In this document: positions 1 to 7,728 of the stretch, in pieces
Layout of the letters: each line of letters begins with the position of its first letter
Position numbering within the stretch: the first letter of the stretch is position 1
NCBI GenBank assembly: GCA_900756925.1
Contig: CAAELX010000037.1
Location: 1-64,000, forward strand
Reading direction: 5' to 3'
DNA: 64,000 nt
Source of the DNA: an uncultured Roseburia sp.
GTDB lineage: Bacteria; Bacillota; Clostridia; Lachnospirales; Lachnospiraceae
The notes under the pieces: model-generated
Seen by the model: only the letters and a program-made list of their open reading frames with translations
Told to the model about the DNA's origin: nothing
The model's database searches: none
Position numbers and translations under genes: made by a program

Positions 1-140
1 GCGTGAAGCCCCCCTCAAGATGAGATATCCCTCACAAAAGTGAATAAGACCCCTTGAAGACTACAAGGTAGATAGGGCAGAGGTGGAAGCGCAGTAATGT
101 GTGGAGCTGACTGTTACTAATCGGTCGAAGGCTTGACCAA
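1..140 (+). rRNA. 23S rRNA, 3' end (partial)
   Basis: The first ~140 bases match the conserved 3' end of bacterial 23S rRNA, including the terminal block that ends in GGTCGAAGGCTTGACC. The gene enters from outside the window, so only its 3' tail is visible. The exact 3' end is uncertain by a few bases. The 156 nt between this end and the first tRNA contain no recognisable 5S rRNA. Confidence 0.9.
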
Positions 141-296
141 AGAATGTTTACAAGAATCGGAGATCTGTGTGAAGTTTTGAAGGTACAAAAAAAACTTACA
201 AAGTATTGCATTTTTAACAGTTATGATATATAGTAATGGAGTGGCGTACAATATACGTCATTTTCTGTACTACGGAGTTATTAGTCACTAATATAT

Positions 297-368
297 TCCT
301 CGATAGCTCAATGGTAGAGCGCACGGCTGTTAACCGTGATGTTGTAGGTTCGAGCCCTACTCGGGGAG
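297..368 (+). tRNA. tRNA-Asn (anticodon GTT)
   Basis: A 72-nt cloverleaf. The acceptor TCCTCGA pairs with TCGGGGA (one G-T). The D arm is AGCTCAATGGTAGAGC, the anticodon loop CTGTTAA carries GTT, and the T arm contains GGTTCGAGCC. The CCA end is not encoded. It is the first of three tRNAs downstream of the 23S rRNA. Confidence 0.95.
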
Positions 369-382
369 CTCATTTATTATAA

Positions 383-454
383 GGCTCCGTGGTCAAGCGG
401 TCAAGACATCGCCCTTTCACGGCGGTAACACGGGTTCGATTCCCGTCGGAGTCA
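383..454 (+). tRNA. tRNA-Glu (anticodon TTC)
   Basis: A 72-nt cloverleaf. The acceptor GGCTCCG pairs with CGGAGTC, the anticodon loop CTTTCAC carries TTC, and the T arm is CGGGTTCGATTCCCG. CCA is not encoded. It lies 14 nt after tRNA-Asn, probably in the same transcript. Confidence 0.95.
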
Positions 455-482
455 CTCGCAAGTGATTGCATAAATTTAATAC

Positions 483-553
483 GGCGACATAGCCAAGCGG
501 TAAGGCGTGGGTCTGCAACACCCTGATCACCAGTTCGAATCTGGTTGTCGCCT
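483..553 (+). tRNA. tRNA-Cys (anticodon GCA)
   Basis: A 71-nt cloverleaf. The acceptor GGCGACA pairs with TGTCGCC, the anticodon loop CTGCAAC carries GCA, and the T arm is CCAGTTCGAATCTGG. CCA is not encoded. It is the last tRNA before a terminator. Confidence 0.95.
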
Positions 554-558
554 CTTTC

Positions 559-588
559 AAACCTCGAATTTATTTTCGAGGTTTTTTT
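559..588 (+). terminator. Rho-independent terminator of the rRNA-tRNA operon
   Basis: A CCTCGAA/TTCGAGG stem (562-568 with 575-581) is followed by a run of seven T. It starts six bases after tRNA-Cys. Confidence 0.9.
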
Positions 589-597
589 CATGCCTTA

Positions 598-626
598 GTA
601 TCATATATACAATGCATGTATGATAC
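598..626. repeat. Inverted repeat upstream of uppP
   Basis: GTATCATA (598-605) and TATGATAC (619-626) form an 8-bp inverted repeat with a 13-nt spacer. The rest of the 283-nt gap before uppP is AT-rich. It has a TTGACA at 784-789 without a good -10 box, and a small TTTGCC/GGCAAA hairpin (842-860) just before the uppP ribosome binding site. The role of the repeat is unknown. Confidence 0.5.
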
Positions 627-872
627 CAATTTGATTTGGGTAAAAACGTACAGATTAAAATGCATTATATGGGAAATAAAAATCAGTATAAAGCATATGG
701 ATGATATATAAAATAGCTAAAAGAGATACAACCTTAATATTTTCATAACATACGAATAAGAAAAATGAAAAAGAATCAGATAAGGTTGACAGAAGAAATA
801 GAGAATGAGAAAATGAAATCTGGTAAAAAAGAAGAAAGGTGTTTGCCATAAACAGGCAAAGAAGGAAGAAAA

Positions 873-1736
873 ATGTTAGAGATTTTAAAAGCCATGTTAT
901 TTGGTATTGTAGAAGGAATCACGGAATGGCTGCCAATCAGCAGTACCGGACATATGATTCTGTTGAATGAGATTGTATCGTTGGATGTTTCAGAAGAGTT
1001 CTACAGTATGTTCGAGGTGGTGATCCAGCTGGGAGCGATTCTTGCGGTCGTTATCTTATTCTGGAGCCAGATCTGGCCGTTTGGAAGGAAGGATAATAAA
1101 GAGCCACTTGCGAAAGTCGGAGTGGGTGCTTATGTGAAATGGGACATTTTTAAACTGTGGTTCCATATTCTGGTATCCTGTGTACCGGCGGCGATTGTCG
1201 GGGTGCTATTTGATGAGCAGTTAGAAGCACTGTTTTATAATTACCAGACCGTTGCGATTATGCTGATCCTGTTTGGTGTAGCATTTATCATGATCGAGAA
1301 TTACCACAAGGGAAAACGGGCAAAGGTCAATACGTTAGAAGGAATTGACTATAAGCTGGCTTTCTGGATCGGAATGTTCCAGTTAATCGCTGCCGTGTTC
1401 CCGGGAACTTCCCGTTCCGGAGCAACGATTGTCGGAGCTTTATTACTAGGTGTGTCTAGAACCGTGGCAGCGGAATATACCTTTTTCCTTGCAATCCCGG
1501 TTATGTTCGGGGCAAGTCTTTTAAAGGGCATGAAATTCCTCATGCATGCGACTATGACATCAGAAGAAGGTGTAATCCTGATTGTCGGAATGGTTGTTGC
1601 TTTTGTCGTATCTTTATTCGTAATCAAGTTTCTGATGGGCTACATTAAGAAGCATGATTTCAAAGTATTCGGATGGTACCGGATTGTTCTCGGTGCAATC
1701 GTGTTACTGTGCGGATTTGCCGGATTTATTGGATAG
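873..1736 (+). CDS. uppP: Undecaprenyl-diphosphatase UppP (BacA family)
   Basis: This membrane enzyme dephosphorylates undecaprenyl pyrophosphate, recycling the lipid carrier for peptidoglycan and other wall polymers; extra copies confer bacitracin tolerance. At 287 aa it has normal family length. Both family signatures are visible: EGITEWLPISSTGH near the N-terminus and PGTSRSGATI around residues 175-185. Seven or eight hydrophobic segments are apparent. GAAGGA precedes the ATG. The gene is monocistronic: its last 11 bases overlap the convergent GNAT gene. Confidence 0.95.
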   Translation: MLEILKAMLFGIVEGITEWLPISSTGHMILLNEIVSLDVSEEFYSMFEVVIQLGAILAVVILFWSQIWPFGRKDNKEPLAKVGVGAYVKWDIFKLWFHILVSCVPAAIVGVLFDEQLEALFYNYQTVAIMLILFGVAFIMIENYHKGKRAKVNTLEGIDYKLAFWIGMFQLIAAVFPGTSRSGATIVGALLLGVSRTVAAEYTFFLAIPVMFGASLLKGMKFLMHATMTSEEGVILIVGMVVAFVVSLFVIKFLMGYIKKHDFKVFGWYRIVLGAIVLLCGFAGFIG

Positions 1737-2238
1737 TATACCGCATGCCATAAGTTTTTGGATTTACCGTGCCGGAAGGATAGTAGATGCCGTTTTCCTC
1801 TGCAAGAACAAAGCCACATTTTTTGTGGGTTGCGAGGGAGGCGGCATTTGTTTTATTTACGCAGTCACGGATGTCAACAGGTCCCTGCGTGTGAAGATAC
1901 GCGATGAGTTCTTTTAAAAGTTGGGAAGCATAGCCCATTTTCCGATATATGGGTGGTGTTTCCAAAGCTTCCAGATAATAAAATCCTTCACAGGAAGTCA
2001 GCCTGGCAGCGCTTACAGGAGCTCCGTCCTTTTCAAGCACGTAATAAGTATTTTTCGGAGAGGAGAAGAAGTTCTGTAAAAAGAGGACAAAAGAATCTTC
2101 TTCCTGCCTGATTGCGGCAGTTAAATCAGAAGCATCCGGATCGTTTTCCATGGCATTTTCCGTACAGCTTTCTATATAAATTTCATGTACAAGCGTGTAC
2201 ATTTCTTTTTGTGTCATGGATTTGTATTCTTTTAACAT
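1726..2238 (-). CDS. GNAT family N-acetyltransferase
   Basis: A 170-aa protein with a GNAT fold. The acetyl-CoA pyrophosphate loop region reads RKMGYASQLLKELIAYL, and the C-terminal segment reads NAASLATHKKCGF, typical of the strand-helix that follows. A preceding strand, GFYYLEALETPP, fits the substrate-side sheet. The substrate is not predictable. The gene is convergent with uppP and the two stops overlap by 11 bp. AGGGAGCAC lies just upstream of the ATG on the minus strand as ribosome binding site. Confidence 0.85.
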   Translation of the reverse strand: MLKEYKSMTQKEMYTLVHEIYIESCTENAMENDPDASDLTAAIRQEEDSFVLFLQNFFSSPKNTYYVLEKDGAPVSAARLTSCEGFYYLEALETPPIYRKMGYASQLLKELIAYLHTQGPVDIRDCVNKTNAASLATHKKCGFVLAEENGIYYPSGTVNPKTYGMRYTIQ

Positions 2239-2457
2239 AGTTGTGCTCCCTTCTGTTTTTGCTCATACCGGAGAAGATACCACAGGTCAGAAAAAAGATT
2301 GCCAGGCAGAGCGGTGTGTGTTGGATTAAGAACGATCGTTTATGAAAAATGATACAATAGAAATAAAATGTTGTAAAGAAGTATAAAAATTTGAGAAAAA
2401 GGTACTGGTGAAATAGATTTGTAAATGATAAATAGTTTACACATTAAAACTTGCATA

Positions 2458-2511
2458 ATGTAAACTTAATATAAAATATAGGTTGACAATTAAAGGAGGA
2501 TTTTATAAAAT
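2458..2511 (+). promoter_or_regulatory. bioY promoter with BirA-type operator
   Basis: Half-sites ATGTAAACT (2458-2466) and GGTTGACAA (2481-2489) are separated by 14 nt. This matches the TTGTAAACC-N14-16-GGTTTACAA arrangement recognised by the biotin repressor-ligase BirA. The right half-site contains a -35 TTGACA (2483-2488), followed after 17 nt by TAAAAT (2506-2511), so BirA binding would block the promoter. An extra GTTTACA (2435-2441) forms a second inverted repeat with the left half-site. Assignment rests on similarity and on bioY being downstream. Confidence 0.75.
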
Positions 2512-2564
2512 AGGAGCGTGCGTGAAAACCGTAACTCAAATAACAGAATATGGAGATATTAGCT

Positions 2565-3113
2565 ATGAAAGAGAAGAAGATTTCAACATCAACAATTGCA
2601 ATTATCGCATTGATGGCAGCGGTAACCTGTATTTTGGGACCACTGTCACTGCCGATTGGACCGGTTCCAATTTCCTTGACAACGATGGTACTTTATTTTA
2701 CAGCCGTATTACTTGGATGGAAGAAGGGAACGATATCGTGCCTGTTATACCTGCTGATCGGACTGGTAGGAATTCCTGTATTTGCAGGTTTCACAGCCGG
2801 ACCAGGCAAATTGCTCGGACCGACCGGAGGCTATATGATCGGATACATTTTCCTTACCATGATCAGTGGCTGGTTCATTGAAAAGTTTCCGGGAAAACGT
2901 GCGATGTATTTTGTGGGAATGATACTTGGAACTGCTGTGTGCTATACACTTGGAACAGCGTGGCTTGCATATGAAGCGCAGATGACGTTACAAGCAGCCT
3001 TGATGGCAGGCGTTGTTCCGTTCATTCCGGGAGACCTGATCAAAATGGTTTTAGCGATTTTGATTGCTCCGTTGATTAAGAGTCCGTTAGTAAAGGCAGG
3101 ATATCTGAGATAG
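2565..3113 (+). CDS. bioY: Biotin transporter BioY (ECF S component)
   Basis: This is the substrate-binding membrane subunit of the biotin energy-coupling-factor transporter. The 182-aa protein has about six hydrophobic segments and the BioY signatures LPIGPVPISLTT and GPTGGYMIGY. The upstream ATG at 2550 is less likely: GGAG at 2552-2555 is correctly spaced for the ATG at 2565. No ECF ATPase or T component is adjacent, so it either uses a shared ECF module elsewhere or acts alone. The BirA-type operator upstream supports the biotin assignment. Confidence 0.93.
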   Translation: MKEKKISTSTIAIIALMAAVTCILGPLSLPIGPVPISLTTMVLYFTAVLLGWKKGTISCLLYLLIGLVGIPVFAGFTAGPGKLLGPTGGYMIGYIFLTMISGWFIEKFPGKRAMYFVGMILGTAVCYTLGTAWLAYEAQMTLQAALMAGVVPFIPGDLIKMVLAILIAPLIKSPLVKAGYLR

Positions 3114-3197
3114 ATCAGATGCCTACAGACACAGGGAACAGTACGCTGTAAAGCGTGAAGGCAAGTGAACAAAAAGAATATAATGAAATAGAAAATG

Positions 3198-3251
3198 AGA
3201 AGAATGTGAGAATGGATGAAAAGGAGTCGATTTTTACATTCTTCTTTTTTC
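3198..3251 (+). terminator. Terminator after bioY
   Basis: AGAAGAATGT (3198-3207) pairs perfectly with ACATTCTTCT (3236-3245), and six T follow. The 28-nt loop is long, but stem and T-run are convincing. Confidence 0.7.
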
Positions 3252-3263
3252 TTAGAATTAAGG

Positions 3264-3291
3264 TTGAAAAAAAGATGGAAGAATTTATAAT
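3264..3291 (+). promoter_or_regulatory. Sigma-A-type promoter for the HAD-EamA operon
   Basis: TTGAAA (3264-3269), a 16-nt spacer, and TATAAT (3286-3291). It lies between the bioY terminator and the HAD gene at 3403. Confidence 0.7.
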
Positions 3292-3402
3292 AAAAGAAGT
3301 GACTGCCAGGATGTGGATATCTGCCGTAGTATTGAGACGGCAAGTGGATAAAAGGACAGACGTTTGAACGGTCACCAGAAGTAGAAAGAACAGGAAGAAT
3401 AT

Positions 3403-4239
3403 ATGAAACAGAAAGTAGTGTTTTTGGATGTAGATGGAACGATTGTAAACGATAAGGGAATCATCCCGGAATCAGCGAAGCAGGCGATAAGGACAGCGGT
3501 GGAAAACGGGCACAAGCTTGTTGTGTGCAGTGGAAGAAGCCGTTTCCAGCTGCCGCAGATGTTATTGGATCTTGGATTCAGTGGGATGGTGACAGCAGCA
3601 GGGGCGCAGGTGACGGCGGATGGAAAAGAGATTTATCATGCAGTGATTGATGAAGAGCATCGGAAATTCATCACGGAATATATGGAGAAGAATCAGTTTG
3701 CCTATTGTTTTCAGACAGATTATGGAGTAGTGATGAACCACCGCAGTGAGGAGCGAATCTTGAAGATTATGAACGATATGGGAATCACGGAAGAGCATAT
3801 GAGCCAGCTGGTCGGTGAGCTCTATATTCAGGAAGACGTGTGGAATAACGAGAAGGAGGAGAAGCTGATCTACTACGATGCTCCGTTTGGGGTGGCGCGC
3901 GTGCATGCGGATCTGGAACCTTATTTTGATACGGTGGCACTGAGCTTAAGCGGTGCAGATGACTATTGTGGGGAAGTCGGAATCAACGGAATCCATAAGG
4001 CGACCGGCATGAAGCATTATCTGGAGTATGCCGGGATTGCGAGGGAGGACAGCATCGCGATCGGAGATGGACCAAATGATTTACAGATGATGGAGTATGC
4101 TGGAATCGGCATCGCTATGGGAAATGCAAGGGAAGAAGTCAAGCAGAGGGCAGATCTGGTGACAGAGCATATTGATGAAGACGGACTGTATCTTGCACTA
4201 AAGAAGCTTGGACTGCTGGATGAAAGGGTGGAAAGTTAA
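3403..4239 (+). CDS. Cof-type HAD-IIB family phosphatase
   Basis: A cytosolic sugar-phosphate or nucleotide-type phosphatase of the haloacid dehalogenase superfamily, subfamily IIB, 278 aa. Motif I is FLDVDGTIV with nucleophile Asp9 and Asp11, motif II is VVCSGRS, and the C-terminal metal motif is IAIGDGPNDLQMM. The region between motifs II and III is the C2B cap that sets specificity; the substrate cannot be read from sequence. The next gene starts two bases after its stop, so the two genes are probably co-translated. Confidence 0.9.
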   Translation: MKQKVVFLDVDGTIVNDKGIIPESAKQAIRTAVENGHKLVVCSGRSRFQLPQMLLDLGFSGMVTAAGAQVTADGKEIYHAVIDEEHRKFITEYMEKNQFAYCFQTDYGVVMNHRSEERILKIMNDMGITEEHMSQLVGELYIQEDVWNNEKEEKLIYYDAPFGVARVHADLEPYFDTVALSLSGADDYCGEVGINGIHKATGMKHYLEYAGIAREDSIAIGDGPNDLQMMEYAGIGIAMGNAREEVKQRADLVTEHIDEDGLYLALKKLGLLDERVES

Positions 4240-4240
4240 A

Positions 4241-5119
4241 ATGAAAGAAAAGACTTTAGATAAAAAAAGCCTTCAGGGAACCTTTTATGTTTTATTGTCA
4301 GCAATCAGCTTCAGTACGGGAGGTGTGCTGATTAAGGCAATACCGTGGAATTCTTTTTCCATCAGCATGGCGCGCAGTCTTCTGGCATTTGGGGTGATTT
4401 TTCTGTATCAGAGATCGCAGGGACGAAAGTTTGTGTTCAATAAGACCGTGCTCTTCGGAGCGCTGTGCAATACGGTCATGGCGGTCAGCTTTGTCATGGC
4501 AACAAAACTGACGACAGCGGCAAACGCGATTGTATTGCAGTTCACAGAGCCGGTATTTCTGATTCTGATCGTCTGGCTTATTTACCGGCAAAAGCCGGGG
4601 AAGGACGCGGTCATTACATGCATGCTTGTGTTGTGCGGTATTTTCTGCTTCTTTTATGAATCACTTAGTACAGGTGGAATGGCAGGAAATCTGCTGGCGA
4701 TATTGTCAGGCTTCACGTATGCAGGGGTTTTTCTGATTAAGAAAATGCCGGGCGGGGACTTTGAGTCGTCGCTGCTGGTGTCTAATGTGATCAGTACGGT
4801 GATCGGTATTCCATTTTTTGCAAAAGAGAGCGTTTTTTCCCCGACAATCTGGGTATGCGTGGTGCTGCTTGGTATCGTACAGTTCGGTTTGTCTTACATA
4901 TTCCTGTCGAAGGGGCTTGACAGGGTATCACCGGTGACGGCATCGCTGACATCTACGATAGAGCCGATCTTAAATCCGATTCTCGTGGCGATTTTCTTCG
5001 AGGAGAAAATAGGGATGCTGTCGCTGGTTGGGGCAGTGCTCGTGATTGGGGCGGCAACAGTGTATAATTTGCGGCAGGCATGCCCCCACAGAGAACCTGC
5101 GGTGTTTAGAAGCAGGTGA
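4241..5119 (+). CDS. EamA/DMT family transporter
   Basis: A 292-aa inner-membrane permease of the drug/metabolite transporter superfamily with two EamA repeats and about ten hydrophobic helices. Typical patterns are the N-terminal FSTGGVLIKAI and the second-repeat YIFLSKGLDRVSPVTASL followed by EPILNPILVAIFFEE. The ATG at 4241 is preferred over a start inside the HAD gene at 4208, because AGGGTGGAAAG sits just before it. Substrate unknown; family members move metabolites or export amino acids. It forms a two-gene operon with the HAD phosphatase. Confidence 0.88.
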   Translation: MKEKTLDKKSLQGTFYVLLSAISFSTGGVLIKAIPWNSFSISMARSLLAFGVIFLYQRSQGRKFVFNKTVLFGALCNTVMAVSFVMATKLTTAANAIVLQFTEPVFLILIVWLIYRQKPGKDAVITCMLVLCGIFCFFYESLSTGGMAGNLLAILSGFTYAGVFLIKKMPGGDFESSLLVSNVISTVIGIPFFAKESVFSPTIWVCVVLLGIVQFGLSYIFLSKGLDRVSPVTASLTSTIEPILNPILVAIFFEEKIGMLSLVGAVLVIGAATVYNLRQACPHREPAVFRSR

Positions 5120-5160
5120 GAAACAAGTTGTCAAATGGACCGCGGATTAAGTTTAAGATT

Positions 5161-5204
5161 CGTCCTTGACAGAGAAAAGATTTTCTGTCAGGGGCGTTTT
5201 TTTT
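5161..5204 (+). terminator. Terminator after the EamA transporter
   Basis: A 13-bp stem with a few G-T pairs (CGTCCTTGACAGA with TCTGTCAGGGGCG) is followed by eight T. Confidence 0.9.
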
Positions 5205-5290
5205 AAAACTAAAAAATTATGTAAACCATGAAATCCTACGACAGAAAACAAGGCTACAGAAATAAAAGAATCGGAGCGAGGAGGAACAGC

Positions 5291-5564
5291 ATGAAAACAT
5301 TACCGGAGTATGACGAAATCAGAAAAATTGCAGAGACAGGAAAATATCAGGTACTTCCGGTGAGCTGTGAAATGTTATAAGAGTCCCCGCTTTTCCTATC
5401 TGCCATCTTTTACCGGCGGGATTGTGGGATATTTTTCCTACGAATACTTAGGCTGCAGCGAACCGGCGGTAAGGTGCGAGGTCGAGGATGCGGAGAAATT
5501 CAAAGATGTCGATGTGATGCTGTTCGATAAAGTCATCGCATTTGACCATGTGAAACACATTTAG
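5291..5564 (+). pseudogene. Remnant of trpE (anthranilate synthase component I)
   Basis: Two short reading frames match separate stretches of the TrpE N-terminal domain. The first (5291-5379, 29 aa, behind GAGGAGG) starts MKTLPEYDEIRKIAETGKYQ and continues VLPVSCEML. The second, in another frame, contains YKSPRFSYLPSFTGG, GYFSYEYL and FKDVDVMLFDKVIAFDH, then stops. Relative to a ~490-aa TrpE, about 55 codons are missing between the pieces and everything after residue ~150 is gone, including the chorismate-binding domain. It cannot be functional. The sequence stays close to the family, so decay or a partial duplication is recent. Confidence 0.82.
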
Positions 5565-5580
5565 GCTTATGGATACGGAA

Positions 5581-6210
5581 TCAGGAAGAGGGAAGTGATT
5601 TCCCATTTCGCACGCAGGTAGTTTCCTGGCCTGGGATCAGCGTTACCATGTATCCATTTTTTCCCAAATTAATGGCGACGACTTTACCATCTTTTGTATG
5701 AAAAATCTGAAGCAGTACAGCTTTCGGATTCGGATTTTTTCCGAGAAATTCATCCGCTGTTTTTCCCCATGTAGCCCAGTTAGATGTGGTATTAAATAAA
5801 TAACGGGCACTACTCGGCTTGGCACTGTCCAGATAAATCAGTACCTGTTGTGCAATTTTTCTGCTGGATGTATTGGCTTCTACAGGGTCATTAGGGTTGG
5901 TTTGTAAAGCGCCCAAAGCCCCGTTTGTGATCCTTCCTAAGTTCGATACGTTTTTCCCATTAATTGTGGTTTTAAATTTACAGGAGTCATCAAAACTTTC
6001 CGGATATAACGCATAGCACTCGGACATAGCTGTCTGAGAGGCTTTCCAGATGTCGGTTGCTTCTTCTATGAGAGCCTGTTTTTTTGCTTTGTTGATATAT
6101 TCTATCAGTGAGGGAATGAGCAGGGAAGCAAGAACAGCGATAATTGTCAGAACAACAATCAATTCTACTAATGTAAATCCATGCTTATTATTTTTTCTTT
6201 TCCGGTTCAT
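5581..6210 (-). CDS. Type IV prepilin-like protein (class III signal peptide)
   Basis: A 209-aa protein whose N-terminus is a textbook prepilin leader: MNRKRKNNKHG, cleavage before Phe12, then TLVELIVVLTIIAVLASLL, with the conserved Glu at mature position 5. The remainder is a soluble pseudopilin-type head. The internal ATG at 6210 is chosen because AAGGAG directly precedes it; longer starts add 32 residues lacking signal features. No prepilin peptidase, ATPase or platform gene is nearby, so it must be processed and assembled by machinery elsewhere. It could serve a tad/type IV pilus or a competence pseudopilus. Confidence 0.85.
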   Translation of the reverse strand: MNRKRKNNKHGFTLVELIVVLTIIAVLASLLIPSLIEYINKAKKQALIEEATDIWKASQTAMSECYALYPESFDDSCKFKTTINGKNVSNLGRITNGALGALQTNPNDPVEANTSSRKIAQQVLIYLDSAKPSSARYLFNTTSNWATWGKTADEFLGKNPNPKAVLLQIFHTKDGKVVAINLGKNGYMVTLIPGQETTCVRNGKSLPSS

Positions 6211-6422
6211 GTGTCTCCTTCGATAATATCCGTTAAAGTACTCGTTTCTGTTCTGTGAAAACAGAATTTTTATTACAATATTATTCCTTATAAGCCAGCG
6301 CGTCAAGCAATTGACAAAAATTTAAAGGAAATTGGAGCGGGAGTGTGTTATAATATTTTCGCAAATAAGACGGTTTGAAAAGACAGATGCAAAATAAAAA
6401 AGAAAGACAAGGATGATCACAC

Positions 6423-7439
6423 ATGAATTACTCAGAATGTATAGAAAAAGCGCGTGGAAAAGTTGGAAATTATTGTAAAGCCTGTCCGGAATGCAATGGA
6501 AAGGCGTGCAAAAACCAGATGCCGGGACCGGGGGCGAAGGGAATCGGGGATACCGCGATCCGGAATTATGATAAATGGAAGGAAATCCGGGTACAGATGG
6601 ATACACTGGCGGAAAAGCGTCCGATCGATACATCATTGTCTCTGTTTGGAAAGGACTTCAAGTATCCGTTCTTTGCAGGACCGGTTGGGGCAGTAAATCT
6701 GCATTACGGGGAATCGTTAAATGATGTCTCCTACAATGATATTTTGGTGTCATCCTGTGCGGAATTCGGAATCGCTGCCTTCACCGGAGACGGAACAGAC
6801 AGCAATGTCATGGTTGCGGCAACGAAAGCCATTAAAAAGGCGGGAGGATTTGGGATTCCGACGGTAAAACCATGGAATATCGAGACGATCCGGGAGAAGA
6901 TGGCACTTGTAAAAGATGCAGGTGCTTTTGCCGTGGCAATGGATATTGATGCGGCAGGACTGCCATTTCTGAAAAATCTGAACCCTCCGGCGGGAAGCAA
7001 ATCAGTGGAAGAGATGCGCGAGATCATTGACGCAGCAGGGGTTCCTTTCATCATCAAAGGAATCATGACGGTGAAAGGGGCATTAAAGGCGAAAGAGGCA
7101 GGAGCATCTGCGATTGTGGTATCGAACCATGGCGGACGTGTCTTAGATCAGTGCCCGGCAACGGCTGAGGTTCTGGCAGAGATTGCAGATGCTGTGGATG
7201 GTTCCATGAAGATTTTTGTAGATGGTGGAATCCGCTCCGGCACAGACGTATTTAAAGCGCTTGCACTTGGGGCAGATGCGGCGATCATAGCCCGTCCGTT
7301 TGTCACGGCAGTGTACGGAGGCGGCAGAGAGGGCGTGGAATCTTACGTGCAGAAAATCAGCAGCGAGCTTGCAGATACAATGGCGATGTGCGGCGTATCA
7401 TCACTTTCGGAGATTACCAGAGACTGCATAAGAGGATAG
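6423..7439 (+). CDS. FMN-dependent alpha-hydroxy-acid oxidizing protein
   Basis: A 338-aa TIM-barrel flavoenzyme of the lactate dehydrogenase/glycolate oxidase family, which oxidises 2-hydroxy acids using FMN. The active-site signature IVVSNHGGRVLDQ (catalytic His and substrate-binding Arg) and the FMN-phosphate segment FVDGGIRSGTDVFKALALGADAA are present. Instead of the usual family N-terminus there is a Cys cluster, CKACPECNGKACKNQMPG at about residues 19-36, common in clostridial members and possibly metal- or redox-related. The true substrate is unknown. The gene stands alone, followed by a long hairpin. Confidence 0.85.
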   Translation: MNYSECIEKARGKVGNYCKACPECNGKACKNQMPGPGAKGIGDTAIRNYDKWKEIRVQMDTLAEKRPIDTSLSLFGKDFKYPFFAGPVGAVNLHYGESLNDVSYNDILVSSCAEFGIAAFTGDGTDSNVMVAATKAIKKAGGFGIPTVKPWNIETIREKMALVKDAGAFAVAMDIDAAGLPFLKNLNPPAGSKSVEEMREIIDAAGVPFIIKGIMTVKGALKAKEAGASAIVVSNHGGRVLDQCPATAEVLAEIADAVDGSMKIFVDGGIRSGTDVFKALALGADAAIIARPFVTAVYGGGREGVESYVQKISSELADTMAMCGVSSLSEITRDCIRG

Positions 7440-7487
7440 AGAACGGGAAGCATATTTTTTATATTTTACAGAAAACGATATTAGGAG

Positions 7488-7560
7488 AGAAGCAGAGAAT
7501 TCCTGAGATTTCCGACATGGACTGGTCGGTATTGATCGGAAGATGCTCTGCTTCTTTTCT
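7488..7560 (+). terminator. Long-stem hairpin / probable terminator
   Basis: AGAAGCAGAG (7488-7497) pairs perfectly with CTCTGCTTCT (7546-7555), followed by TTTCTTT. The loop contains an inner CCGAC/GTCGG stem (7512-7516 with 7525-7529). It is probably the oxidase terminator, but the structured 48-nt loop is unusual. Confidence 0.55.
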
Positions 7561-7648
7561 TTATGACAATAGAATGTTCGCGGAGCGTGATAAGTCGGAA
7601 TTCTATAAAAAGAAGTCGAATTCATGATACCGGATTCTAAAATCAGAA

Positions 7649-7657
7649 TGATATAAT
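7649..7657 (+). promoter_or_regulatory. Extended -10 promoter for the rhamnosidase-GH3 operon
   Basis: TGATATAAT gives a TG-N-TATAAT extended -10 element 72 nt upstream of the ATG at 7729. No good -35 box is visible, as is usual for extended -10 promoters. Confidence 0.5.
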
Positions 7658-7728
7658 GAATCCTATAGTGGAGTTTTTTGCAGACTGATTTCTAAGAGAA
7701 ACAGGAAAACTATGGGAGGGCAAAAAAG

